NCBI GenBank assembly: GCA_002189035.1
Contig: NEEC01000019.1
Coordinates: forward strand, 1,426,001-1,490,000
Length of the DNA stretch: 64,000 bases
Reading direction: 5' to 3'
Origin: Utricularia gibba
Taxonomy: Eukaryota; Streptophyta; Magnoliopsida; Lamiales; Lentibulariaceae
Shown: positions 52,029-63,010 of the stretch, piece by piece
Numbering within the stretch: the stretch's first letter is position 1
Layout of the letters: each line of letters starts with the position of its first letter
Program-made: the position numbers and the translations under genes
Notes under the pieces: model-generated
Database searches by the model: none
What the model saw: only the letters and a program-made list of their open reading frames with translations
What the model was told of the DNA's origin: nothing

Positions 52029-54299
52029 ATGGCGATGCTCAGAATCTCAGCTCCGCCGTCCTCGCACACCGTCGGACTTCCGCCGCGGCTGTCTGAGAAT
52101 GCCAGGTGTAGAATATCTCGCCGGAAAACACATTTCGACTGTGGAAGCAACCGCACTGGGGTGTACTGCTCCCTTGTGTCTACGGAGACTGCTAAAATTA
52201 AGGTTGTCGGCGTCGGCGGTGGCGGTAACAATGCTGTTAACCGCATGATTGGTAGCGGCTTGAAGGTTTTACTCGATTCCCTTTTGCCAATGTATTTTGT
52301 ACTATCGCCATTATGAGTGCGATGAGAGGGAGCGGCTAGTTCGACCTTAAGCTGGTTTTGGTTCTTGATTTTGGAGTTCACTCAGACCTCAGCTTTATAA
52401 CTCGTCTTTTTTTTTGGTTCTGGAGTATGAACTCTACGCAGACCTAGTGATTCTGTTTTCTTTTGGTCATTTCAAGTCAGTTCTCTTGTTGTCATTCCAA
52501 CTTTGTTACATATGTTCTTCTGGTTATGCCTCTAATTGAACTTTAAGATGTTCCTAGTGTCACATCTACTGCCTGTACCCAATTCCAGGGTGTGGACTTT
52601 TATGCGATAAACACAGATTCACAGGCTCTGCTGCAATCTGCCGCCGAGAATCCTATTCAAATTGGAGAGCTTTTGACTCGTGGCCTCGGTTAGCATCTTG
52701 TTTTTTCAACAATGATGAACACGATTTGAAGTTCAGTTGATTTTTTGTATACTAAATGATTTTTATTTTTTATTTTTTATTTTTTAAAAGAGTATGCATT
52801 CCCTAACACCTCAATGCAGGTACGGGTGGCAATCCACTCCTAGGGGAACAGGCTGCAGAAGAATCCAGGGAAGCTATTTCCAGTGCTCTCGTGGGATCAG
52901 ACATGGTATTTATAACAGCTGGGATGGGTGGGGGTACGGGTTCTGGAGCTGCTCCTGTTGTTGCTCAAATAGCAAAGGAAGCTGGATTTTTGACTGTTGG
53001 TGTGGTCACGTATCCTTTCAGCTTCGAAGGACGGAAAAGATCTACACAGGTAAGGTGGATTTTAAGTCTTTGAATTTGAAAGCACAGGTAAGTCATGCCT
53101 TGAAATGAACTGCATACTGTGCTCTTTGCAAAGCCCTAAGAGAATGTAACCGAGATTAGGCTAATGTGGTACTTCTTCTCTGTTGTGAAAATGAAGTACA
53201 CTGTATTGTCTAACCATACAACTTATGGAACTGTTAGGTTCCTGTATTGGATTTGGCTGGTAAATTTATAAACCATCTTATGTGGGGCAGCAATGCAATT
53301 AGCATCATCTTTCGGTGTCTATGGAACTGTGCTTCATCTATATTGGATATTCAATATCTTTATCTGGTATCTTTTCAGGCTCTTGAGGCAATTGAAAAGC
53401 TCCAGAAAAACGTTGACACACTTATTGTGATTCCTAACGATCGTCTCCTGGACATTGCTGATGAACAAACTGCCCTTCAAGATGCCTTCCTTTTAGCCGA
53501 TGATGTACTCCGTCAAGGAGTCCAAGGGATATCTGATATAATCACAGTGAGTGACAATGCAGATCCTGTTCTTCAAATGCAGTAACCTGCTATTTCTCTT
53601 CTGCTTTACTTTCTGAATTTGGATTTCTTTAAAGTCAACACATCTTGTACACTGCTTCTTGATGGAACAATATTTGTTTCTTGGGCCTGTGACAGATACC
53701 TGGCTTGGTAAATGTTGATTTTGCGGACGTGAAGGCAGTAATGAAAGATTCAGGCACAGCTATGCTTGGAGTGGGTGTCTCCTCCAGTAAAAACCGTGCC
53801 GAAGAAGCAGCAGAACAAGCTACTTTGGCTCCACTGATCGGTTCTTCTATTCAATCAGCCACTGGGGTGGTGTACAATATTACTGGCGGAAAGGATATAA
53901 CTCTACAAGAAGTAAACAGAGTATCCCAGGTATGAATTGTTCTTTCTCCCACTCATCTGAGCACCTAAGGCCTACACTTCCTCTTTTACCTCATCTTTGA
54001 AAAGATTGCACAGGATCTACTCTTTTTACTTTGAATTCCAGGTAGTTACCAGCTTAGCAGACCCTTCTGCCAACATTATATTCGGAGCAGTGGTGGATGA
54101 ACGATACAACGGAGAAATTCATGTCACAATTATTGCCACCGGGTTCACACAGTCATTTCAGAAGAACATTCTGACAGATCCCAGAGGAGCCAAGATAACC
54201 TCCGATAAGGCTAATGATGCTGCTAAACCTCTGGTCACGGTTGGCTCAAGTTCATCCCCTGCCTCTGCTTCACAGAGACCTGTTAGGAGGCTGTTCTAG
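52029..54299 (+). CDS. FTSZ1: Plastid division protein FtsZ1
   Basis: Tubulin-like GTPase that polymerises into the Z ring inside the chloroplast. The ATG at 52029 opens a Ser/Arg-rich transit peptide ([20 protein letters not shown]). The GTPase domain runs [34 protein letters not shown], the tubulin signature [54 protein letters not shown], and [20 protein letters not shown]. The activation domain follows: [60 protein letters not shown]. The tail ends [11 protein letters not shown] and lacks the conserved C-terminal core motif that binds ARC6 in FtsZ2, so FtsZ1 is the better call. Six exons are in frame. Confidence 0.95.
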
Positions 54300-54566
54300 C
54301 ATTTCCTTGGCCTTTTGCGCGTTTTGTTCAGGCAACTTCTTACTTCAACTCCTGTTATGCATTCAATGCTTTGTTGCCCATGACATTACAATGCCTAACA
54401 CTGCGAAGTAGGTGTTCATATGACAATGAAAGCAAGATACAACGTAGAGCTAAACCTGTAGGAGCCAACTCTTTGGTTCCCAAGCCAAAAGTGAAACCAT
54501 CTGAATAACATAGAAACCGCTTCATGAACTTCAAACCAGGGGCAAAAAGGTGTACTCCTTTCCCTC

Positions 54567-56224
54567 TCAAATCCCCCTGTTAGGTGGCGGTGCACCCACC
54601 GGCGGACCATGAGAATATCTCCAAGCCCCACAAGCAGCACAGTTCTGAAGCTTCACTTCGTTCTCTAATGTGCAAAATCTACACAACCAACATGGAGTAT
54701 TGCTTCTTACATCCTTCGGTTTCTCGGCTTCGCAGGCACCACATATAGGAGCTAATGGCTGCAATGCAGTGTTTCAAATGGTATCATCAGAAAACAGTAA
54801 CGTTAATGTACTCAAATCCAAGACACTAAGACACTAGACAGCCAGTGGAGTTGGGATGGATGCAGTTCCATGGATTGCTTAAGTTTCCAGCTATGGCTAC
54901 TGATAAAAGCAAGACTTGCTGCCCCAAAACATTAGAAGTGTAATTTGACAGAGAAAAGAACTCACAGGGTTCATTAAGGTGCATGCAGAACATTGCCATC
55001 TCTGAGTGTCATCCGTGGTAGAGCAACAAGCTTCTCCAGATAAATGTTCCCGGCTAGCTTTAACTCTGTTAACAGAAACTGATTCCTGAATATTTGTCAA
55101 GTCTATTAAGGCGTCTTCTTGGTTCGAGCTAGGGGATTGGGATAAAGGAGCACCATCTGGCTCCCTGCTTCTTTTCCTAGATTCTGACTGTGTCTCGTTC
55201 TGAGCATTTCTGGTCCTTGATTCATCTGAACAGCATCCATTATCGAGGTTCATGGAACAATCTTGGAGCTCCTCCTCTGAAAATTCTGAGCCACACCAGA
55301 TATTATCCTGTAGTCTTCTCTCAGCTGCCATTGCAGCAGCTTGGACAGGAGTAAGTGCAACCTTTATAGAACTATCACCACCAACTTTCCTTGGTCCCGA
55401 TGGCAGCAATTTCCCAAGTTGACTTCTCTTTTCTGCAGCGGTCAATGCAGCTTGGCGAAGTGACGAGAGTGGATGCTTATAACCACCCAAACGCCTTCCA
55501 GGTATATCGAATCCTTTCCCTGATCCTGAAATTCCTCTGTTCATGAGGTCTTCACATTCCTGCAAAACATGTTAATAACTTGACATACGCTGAGAGCATC
55601 AATCTGAAATGGCACCAAACATGTAGCAATCCAATGTCCCTGTACATGATTCATGAGCTCATACCACTCCATATATGTCTTCCCTTTACATTGTCAATAT
55701 ACAGTCTCGTAGAATCAGTAAAAAAAAACGTAACATAGAAGATGCATACCTTTCGAATGTCATCCCATAACTTGTAAAAAGCAGCATTATGTGGACCATG
55801 GAGATTATGGCAAAGCTCGTGAAGCATGGTATCTAGGACTTCATGGTAAGGAATAAATTCCCTGTCATCGTTTGCCCTTCTAAGCCTCAATTTTACATGA
55901 ATCCCAGATCCCACGTTCAATCCCAGAAGAGAATTGTTCTTGGGGCTGTCATTTAACACAAGTTGATGAGCTTTAAACGCCATCGTCTACTTAACAAAGC
56001 AAGAACCATTTCTGGGTTCGCAAAACATGGAAAAAGAAACGAAGTTTAGAGAAGCAGGTATCATACTAGAACTCAGAGAGCAATTTGACCCTCCAGTTAC
56101 GGCTGCACATGATGGGTTGAACCTGCTTCGCGATTCTGTCCAAAATTTTCAACGCTTCGTCTTCCCCAGGCTTTCTCTTCAGCGCTCGGATCTCCCATAC
56201 TTTATTCAGATCGCCCAGATTCAT
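54567..56224 (-). CDS. WSS1A: WSS1A-type WLM metalloprotease (DNA-protein crosslink repair)
   Basis: Zinc protease of the WLM/Wss1 (SPRTN-related) family; plant WSS1A removes proteins crosslinked to DNA in the nucleus. The start is the ATG at 56224 (MNLGDLNKVWEIRALKRKPG), the family's usual N-terminus. The first exon ends at KLLSEFY and splices to PKNNSLLGLNVGSGIHVKLR. The catalytic motif HELCHNLHGPHNAAFYKLWD carries the HExxH and third histidine. Then come ECEDLMNRGISGSGKGFDIP, an acidic disordered middle with DALIDLTNIQES, and two RanBP2-type zinc fingers: WQCSACTLMNP with PICGACEAEKP, and WLCRFCTLENEVKLQNCAAC. It ends GAPPPNRGI. The start codon is only 115-250 bp from that of the divergent gene on the plus strand. 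It is tail to tail with FtsZ1. Confidence 0.93.
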
Positions 56225-56339
56225 TCTCGAATATACAGTACAAAAAAGAAAGCGGTTCCGGATTCAACTGAGAGGTTAATGATCGAATGGCGATTGATTT
56301 CGAAGCCTGGAACACAAAAATCAATGCCTAGTTCGCAAA

Positions 56340-58959
56340 ATGGCGGGCTCTCCACATCTCTTTTTTTTGTTTGAGAATCTTATTTATATTCATTTGGAGG
56401 GGGCTTTGCATTTTAAGCGCAATGGTCAGTCGGTTCCTTCTCCCGGCGCCAAGCATTCCCAATTCTTGCAGCCGATGTCGATTCCTCCGGACGGCAGTCG
56501 TTTCCGCCGCCCGACGCCGCCACCACCGCCGTCTTCTCCTCAAATATTTCCCCAATCACACTCTGACACACTCTTCTTCAACCAACCCCCGCCCCCGCTC
56601 TCTATCCGCAAACTCTCCGATAACAGCATCCAAATAACCCTAAATTCTCCTCCCAATTCCCTTCAACATGCTGAATCAAGGGTCAATCAGCTCTTAGACT
56701 ACGGGAGAGAAGCTTTTGGTGACTTAAGGAGTCTCGTTACATATGATGAAGGCCGTGGGGGTGTAGTGATATCTTGCAGGAGATCCACTGTAGAGTTTTT
56801 TGCGGTACTGTTGGCTTCCAGTTTGTTACTAGCAGTTGCATTTCAGGGTATCTTCAATCGCAGAAGGAATGGCCGTCAAGGTTTGATTTATAGGAGGGAC
56901 AGAAGCTTGGGAGGCAGGGAGGTGTTGGTTGGTAAAAGTGAGTCCTCGAAACCAATTTCTAATCCTCTGAGTTCTTATACTTCCACGGAGTATTATCAGA
57001 AGAAAAAAGATGGAATTTCTCGAGGTAGAAGTAGAAAGGTGCAGTTGCCCCGGTGGTGGCCACAGGTAGTTGACTCTGAACCCGGTGAGACCTCAAATAA
57101 GGAGGAGTATCAGAAGATGGCTAACGAATGGGTTCGAGGTTTGATCCAATTTACTTGATTTTCTTTTTGTTTTGTCACTGGATTTTCAAAATCGTAAATT
57201 TGCATTCAAGATCGAATATTTATATTGCAGTTGCTTTATATCGTCGCAATGAATTTTCCTGTGATAATTATTTTGTTGGTTATGCAATTCCAGTGATCAC
57301 TGAATACGCACTGATAATGGGATACGGTGTTTTTTTTTTTTTTTTCTCATGTGTCATGGTGAAGAATCCAAACTTTTTATGGTGTGTGTTGCATGCCTTG
57401 ATGTTTCATTTTTTTGATGCACAGAAATCACTGATAGCAAAATGGCCGGTGAGGATGTTTCATTGGATGATATTGTTCAGGTAGCTAGATTTGTTGCTCT
57501 CTTCTGAAACTATTAATGATGTTTTTTCACCATGGATTTCTGAGCTGTTATGGTATGTTGTCCTTCACTCGGGACACACAAGATCCACGCTTAGGTAGCA
57601 TGGCACAAATTATGCATCTCTTTCGTCATTCTGCTGCTGCTTTTAATATATTCTTTTTACCAAAGCAGCAAAGTACCATTACATGGTAGTATTGTGTGTT
57701 TTTCTCCTATTTTGTAGTTACGTCATTTATGCAAGACATACGGAGTAAAGGCTCACATTAACACCGAAAATATGCGTGATTCATTGTATCGCGTATCTGT
57801 AAACTTTATTATCAACGCCTGTGAGAGGTAAATCCAATATATGTTGGGAGTTCTTCCATGATTTCCTTCCTGTCATGCAAATTTCAAAATTATTAGTCAC
57901 TTAATTTCATCATTTAATAGCACAGGAAACGCCACCTCCATCAGCATCAATGGTGAGGGTGTACATGAGTTTCTTGCTGGTCTTGCTGCTAATATTGGAC
58001 TTGAAAGCGCTCAAGCTGCAAGAATGGTTGGTGGGGCTGTTGCCGCATATACGCATTCGAAGATTCTGCAGTCTTGGGTACAGTGTGTCGTTACTGAATA
58101 TTTCTTGCAAAGATAATGTTACTTTCTGTGATCCATTTTCTTTATTTGTTGATTGTGGCGCCTTCATACATTTTCGTGAAACAAAACTTGTCATTGTGAT
58201 TACACCTATGATATATGTGCTGCAGGTGATGCCACTGGGGGTTTTAGTATAGGCTTTCTCCCTTATGTTGCTTTTTTTATCTTTTCCCTCCTCACCTGCC
58301 GCACTGAAATAGGACGCTAGTTTTGTTTGTTACTGATTCTAGTGTTTTTTAATTCCAGGCGCTAAAAGCTCAGGGTAAACAGTCAGAAGCATTAGCTGAA
58401 CTTTCCAAAATCTGCATCATTCATCGATTATTTCCTCCTCATAGGAATTCGGTATGGATCCTTCTTTGTTATTATTATTATGAGCCACTCTTAATGATTC
58501 CTAGTGCTTTGAAAACAAATGGCCTACTTAATATGTTTTTTTCCACGCAATGTATAATGAAAATTAAGTTAGTTAGCACTTGTTTGTTGGTGAGAATTCT
58601 CATGGTGTCTAGTTTGGGACTTTACCTTTTTGTCTGAATGCAGCCCGAGATGGAAATGGTTTCTGGGACTCTTGCCAAGTCTCTAAGTGTAGACCAAAGA
58701 AAATTTATATTGGATCTCTTCACCTCCATTTCTGGTGGAGACGTCCTCGAAAGTGTTGTGGAAGCGCTGGGTCTGGTATTCCATCTTTTTCATGACCCAT
58801 TCTCAGATGAATTACGATGCGCAACCTGTAGACTATGCCACTAGTTATATGACTGTCTACAAGACATACAACTCATGATTCTGAATCTTGTATCTCTTTT
58901 ACATGACTATTCGTTTCCTAACACTTGAGCTGCATCTTGATCGTGTAACACAGGAATGA
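56340..58959 (+). CDS. Uncharacterised plant protein with one membrane segment and helical C-terminal domain
   Basis: A conserved plant protein I cannot name by function. From the ATG at 56340 the frame gives MAGSPHLFFLFENLIYIHLE; a later in-frame ATG at 56475 (MSIPPDGSRFRRPTPPPPPS) may be the true start. A Pro-rich stretch is followed by QITLNSPPNSLQHAESRVNQ, one hydrophobic span (TVEFFAVLLASSLLLAVAFQ) and a basic linker. The C-terminal part is helical: ITDSKMAGEDVSLDDIVQ, LRHLCKTYGVKAHINTENMR, DSLYRVSVNFIINACE, GEGVHEFLAGLAANIGLESA, QAARMVGGAVAAYTHSKILQ, ALKAQGKQSEALAELSKICI, PEMEMVSGTLAKSLSVDQRK, ending VVEALGLE. All joins are in frame (NEWVRE, ACEST). It is divergent from WSS1A. Localisation is inferred only as membrane-bound. 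Confidence 0.8.
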
Positions 58960-60494
58960 TGAGAGGTGATCTCCGAAGTCAGCATCCATTCATCAAATAA
59001 AGTGTATGCGGCTGATTGCTCCTCGTCCTTTACTGTAAGATCTCCTTGATCACTTGGTTTTTTCTCCCGGATATGGAGTAACTTTTGGCTATGTGCTGCA
59101 GACTTGATGGTCTGTTATATATGACTCAGTGCAAGAAACACATGGAATCTTGAGCCCTTTTTCGTTCCATGTCCAGGAGCAAATTGATTAAGGTTGTTGT
59201 GATTGGAACCACGGCATTCTCTCTGAACATGTGGTCGAAATCCTGCTTGATATCCAAATGCCATCATCCTTGATGCATCAACATGTTGTGCTCAGTATCA
59301 AGAAATCATTATCATTACTATACATTCCTCGCTGTTTTTCACGAACCCACCATGCTTTGCTCTCTCAGACACACTCCTTGAGAAGTGCGCATTTTTTAGA
59401 GCATGGGGTGCCCCCATAGAGTGACTGCTACAGTATACCACTACTGATAAGCTGCTGCTGTGTTAAAGAATTTGACTGAAAACCAGGCAATAATTCTTCC
59501 TATGATGCGTGAAGCTTATTGGGTGGTTAGCCAGCGTATTGTTTTCCCAGAAAGGCTGCACATGCCATCTCAATTCGCAAGTCTCTCAGTCCCACCGACG
59601 GGCCGGACAGGGACGAAGAGATCCTGCCCGTGACATGAGGAAGCCGATCCAGATCTTGCGTGGTAGGCCTCACTCTCTCTGTCGCCGTTGATTGGATGTC
59701 CCCTCTGATTCATCACCCTTCTCCTTCCATCTACCTGCGGTTTTTGTACGAGGGCGAAATAAACCTAATTTAACACCTGACTTGACCTAACCCTAGGGAC
59801 CAGCGTCTACTATGTTTTGGGTCGTGGCAGTTACCGTTGTTTCTTTTTTCATTTTTGTTTTTGGTGGCGAAATCCTTACGTCATCCTTCAAGAAAATGAT
59901 TAATGGCAATGGCTGTGCTGGACCTGGCTGGGGACAAATCACTGGGTGTGGGTTCTCCTTTTTGGTTTTGAGAAAGTGGACACAAAAAAGGTGGAAGCTT
60001 TAGTGACTTATTCCCTTCCAAGTGCACACACTGTAGAAAAAGTAGAAAGTTAGATTGGGACTTGGCTGGTTTCTGGGTACTGAAATCCAAGCAACCTTTG
60101 GGAAAATGGTTCCGTGAAGAGTAGAACAAGCTGCGGTGCGTTCTCAAATACGTAATGGGAAGGTACCTTTCATGTTTCGGGTTCTTCTTCGACAGTTCAG
60201 TGAATCATCTTTTTTTTCACAAGATTCTGTCGTCTTCTGCGCTTGTGTAATTTTTAGTTTTCTTGCAGCCGTCGTTTAGTTCCAGACGAACCAGATTTCG
60301 GGGAAGGAGATTCTGCATAACGTCCTGGTACGCCGTTTCTTCTGGGTTGAGCTTTTTTTACGTTTTTTTTAGGAGTTCTTTGTAGATTGTGTTGTGGTTC
60401 TTGATGATAAGCAAGGATTTTAACCTGAATTGGGAGTTTTTGAAGTTAATGGCTCTTGGAGATGGTGTAACCTTAATCTGGCTTGTGTAGGGGA
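58960..60494. other. Spacer and IQD leader
   Basis: 58960-59430 is 3' flank of the membrane-protein gene. 59500-60490 has mixed composition with TC-rich tracts (for example 59668-59683) and probably contains the IQD promoter and a spliced 5' leader. Open frames here are short, overlapping and without motifs. Confidence 0.45.
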
Positions 60495-62746
60495 ATGGCT
60501 GGGATCATGGGGAAGAAAAAGAAAAGCAGCTTGTTTTCAGCAATCAAAAGGATTTTTAGTTCCAAGGAAACAGATGTAAGGTTCTAATTCAAGTTCTCCA
60601 TTCTTGATGGCAGCATTGTGTCACTAAATCTTCGTTCTATGGAAATATCCAACTCTATGCATACCCCTGTTTGAGCTTTGATTAAGGCATTAGGAGCCTC
60701 TCTCTACAAAGTGCAGTTGTTTTAACTTCAATTGATAGTTTTTGGGTTTTCTGCATATCAGCACCTCATATTGTATATGCTCTTGGTTGTTGCCTGGACG
60801 CAGAAAAAGAAAGGCATATGGGCACCTAGTGAAACCAGGTCTTTGTTTCCCCTGTTCAGAGGACCAAGCAGTATTGAAAAAATTTTGGGGGAAGCCGATC
60901 AGCTGAACATCCGCCCTCGGTTGTTTTTAGAGTCCCCTACAACTCAAGAAAAGCTAGCCTTGGGGAAATCTCCTACTCCCCCAAAGTCTGTCTCTCCTAG
61001 AGCATGTTCCTCAAATGATCCCGGCCATGTTCCTCCTGAGCTTTTTGCTGCAAGCTCTTCTAATTCTGTAGCTCCTTGTCTTGATCCTCTTTCCCATTTG
61101 AGGGAAGGCAGAAATGAAATCACCTGCGTGATAAAGGGAAGTTCTCCTTCAAGTGACCCTGAACCGAATGCTCCGGAATGTTCCTCTAATGGTGGGGATC
61201 CTTCGTTTGATCCTGCACCATCTGCCACAAAAGGGAGAGAGGAAGTCAGCAGCCTCGACCGCTATCCTGATCCTGAGCCAGATACCCTCCTTGCTAGCTG
61301 TTCTCATTGTGGAGGACCTTCCTCCCGTGTGTTAGAAGGTAGTAAAGAAATCAGCAGTGTCGAGAAGAATGCTTCAGCTACTAAGATTCAGGCAGCATAC
61401 AGAGGCCATCTGGTTTTGCTTCTCCCCTCTCCATTCCAGCACTGTTTTCTGCTCTCTTGCAACGCGTGTTCGTTATCGAAACTCATAGCTTTCTGTGTGT
61501 TGATATACAGGTGAGGAGGAGTTATCGGGCCTCAAAAGGCCTAGCGAGGCTGCAACGAGTGATGAGAGGCAGAACGTAAGGCGTCAAACAGTGAGTGCCA
61601 TGAAGCAAGTGCAGCTTCATGTAAGAGTTCAGAGACATATTCAGTCCCAGAGGAAGAAAGTGCTCGAAAACCAGACGCTGAAGCACCAATCTAATCATAC
61701 AGAGAAAGATACTGAGAGCCGCTTGAGCAAACGAACGTTGAGTCAAATTCTGGTGAGCTCTTGCATGATGCTTTCATTTCCCTCCCTGTCATCATTCTTT
61801 CTAGTGGATGCTTTTTTATCTTCATTGTGCTTCTTCAGTCTGAATCCACCGGAGCCGATGATTGGAACGACAGCTTGCTAACGAAAGAGGAGGAAGAAGC
61901 ACAACTCCATAAAAAAGCAGAAGCAGTCATGAAAAGAGAGAGAGCCATGGCGTATGCATACTCTCACCAGGTAATGTGCATCCCTGGAGAATCAATCTGC
62001 AATGCTGCTTCTTCGATATCAAGTTCTTTTACCGTTCCCATGTTGATGCCACCCTCTGCTATCAGCTATCAAAGAACCAGAAGTTGGTGGACGCCACTCA
62101 GAACCTGGGGTACGCTCGATTCCCCTGGTCATGGAACTGGTTCAGCGATCAGCTGCCTGTAGCAGATGCTTCACAGAGCCAAAAAGCAGCAGAAAGTGTT
62201 GCATCAACTCCTCTACAGGCTTCCTCAGAGACAGAGTCGAGCACCCGCTTCCTTACAAGATTCTACAACCACAGGAATCTGTATTCCAAGAGTGGAGGGT
62301 CTGTCACGCCGCAATCCACAAAGTCAGCAGCCCTTTTAAGGCCAACCAAAAGAAACCCGTTAGGAACCAGGAGGTTCTTCATATCAAGAGCAAGTCCTGT
62401 TAGTTCAGCTGGTGACACTCAACCGAAAGATGATGACAGCCACTTGAGCTGCCCTCCGTTCTCCCGTCCTCATTACATGACGCCCACGATCTCAGCATTG
62501 GCGAAAGCAAGAGGGGGTAGCAATCCGAAGGAGAGACTTCCCGGCACTGCGGACTCCGGGAGGCGGCGATTCTCGCTTCCCTTTACTCCGGACAGCAGAA
62601 ACTTGAAATGGAAGAAAGGGGATTCCGGATCTCAGACAGGAAGTCAGTACCAGGAGTCTCCGAGCTCCAACAAAAGCTATGTTGCAAATTCGACGGTTTC
62701 CATGCCGGCTTTTGTTGGCAGAAAGCCTTTTAACAGATTTGTATGA
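60495..62746 (+). CDS. IQD: IQ67-domain (IQD) calmodulin-binding protein (one-base frameshift)
   Basis: Plant-specific scaffold that binds calmodulin and microtubules. The first exon encodes MAGIMGKKKKSSLFSAIKRI then FSSKETD (an inner ATG at 60507 is possible). The second exon has KKKGIWAPSETRSL, a long Ser/Pro-rich acidic stretch, and the start of the IQ67 domain ASATKIQAAYRGHL. It splices at the phase-0 site usual for IQD genes to VRRSYRASKGLARLQRVMRG. The domain continues VRRQTVSAMKQVQLHVRVQR and HIQSQRKKVLENQTLKH. Later parts are EAVMKRERAMAYAYSHQ, FPWSWNWFSDQLP and the conserved C-terminal RPHYMTPTISALAKARGGSN with RRRFSLPF, ending GRKPFNRFV. At 61573-61574 one A seems missing: GGC-AGA-AC-GTA would read RNVRRQ with an extra A, but as given runs into TAA. 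Otherwise complete. Subgroup not assigned. Confidence 0.9.
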
Positions 62747-63010
62747 ATCCTTTGTGCATGTCATGGCCATGTTTTCTCTGTTTTCTATTGAACGTGCATT
62801 AAAAAAAAAAGGAGTTGACACTGAGAAAAAAAATACTTAATTTTAAAAAGAAAGACCTTAACCACATCCAAGTACCAAATTAAAATTCAATATTTCACGA
62901 TCACTATAAATCGTATCGATTTTATATTTGAGGTAAATTTTATAATTGATAATTTGACACCAATATCTAGAGGTGGACAGGGGACCGATTCAACAGGTTG
63001 CAGGTCAACA
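62747..63010. other. IQD 3' flank
   Basis: AT-rich downstream sequence of the IQD gene leading into the GC-rich repeat array. No feature. Confidence 0.5.

Noticed and set aside
57228-57294. Extra exon in the membrane-protein gene (VALYRRNEFSCDNYF)
   Set aside because: It has an acceptor-like TTGCAG, but joining NEWVR directly to the exon at about 57424 (EITDSKMAGED) keeps the frame, whereas the insert does not fit the downstream phase.
9067-62746. A functional cluster or operon-like system
   Set aside because: Genes are monocistronic, on both strands, with unrelated pathways and separate promoters. No terpene, resistance or other biosynthetic cluster pattern is visible.
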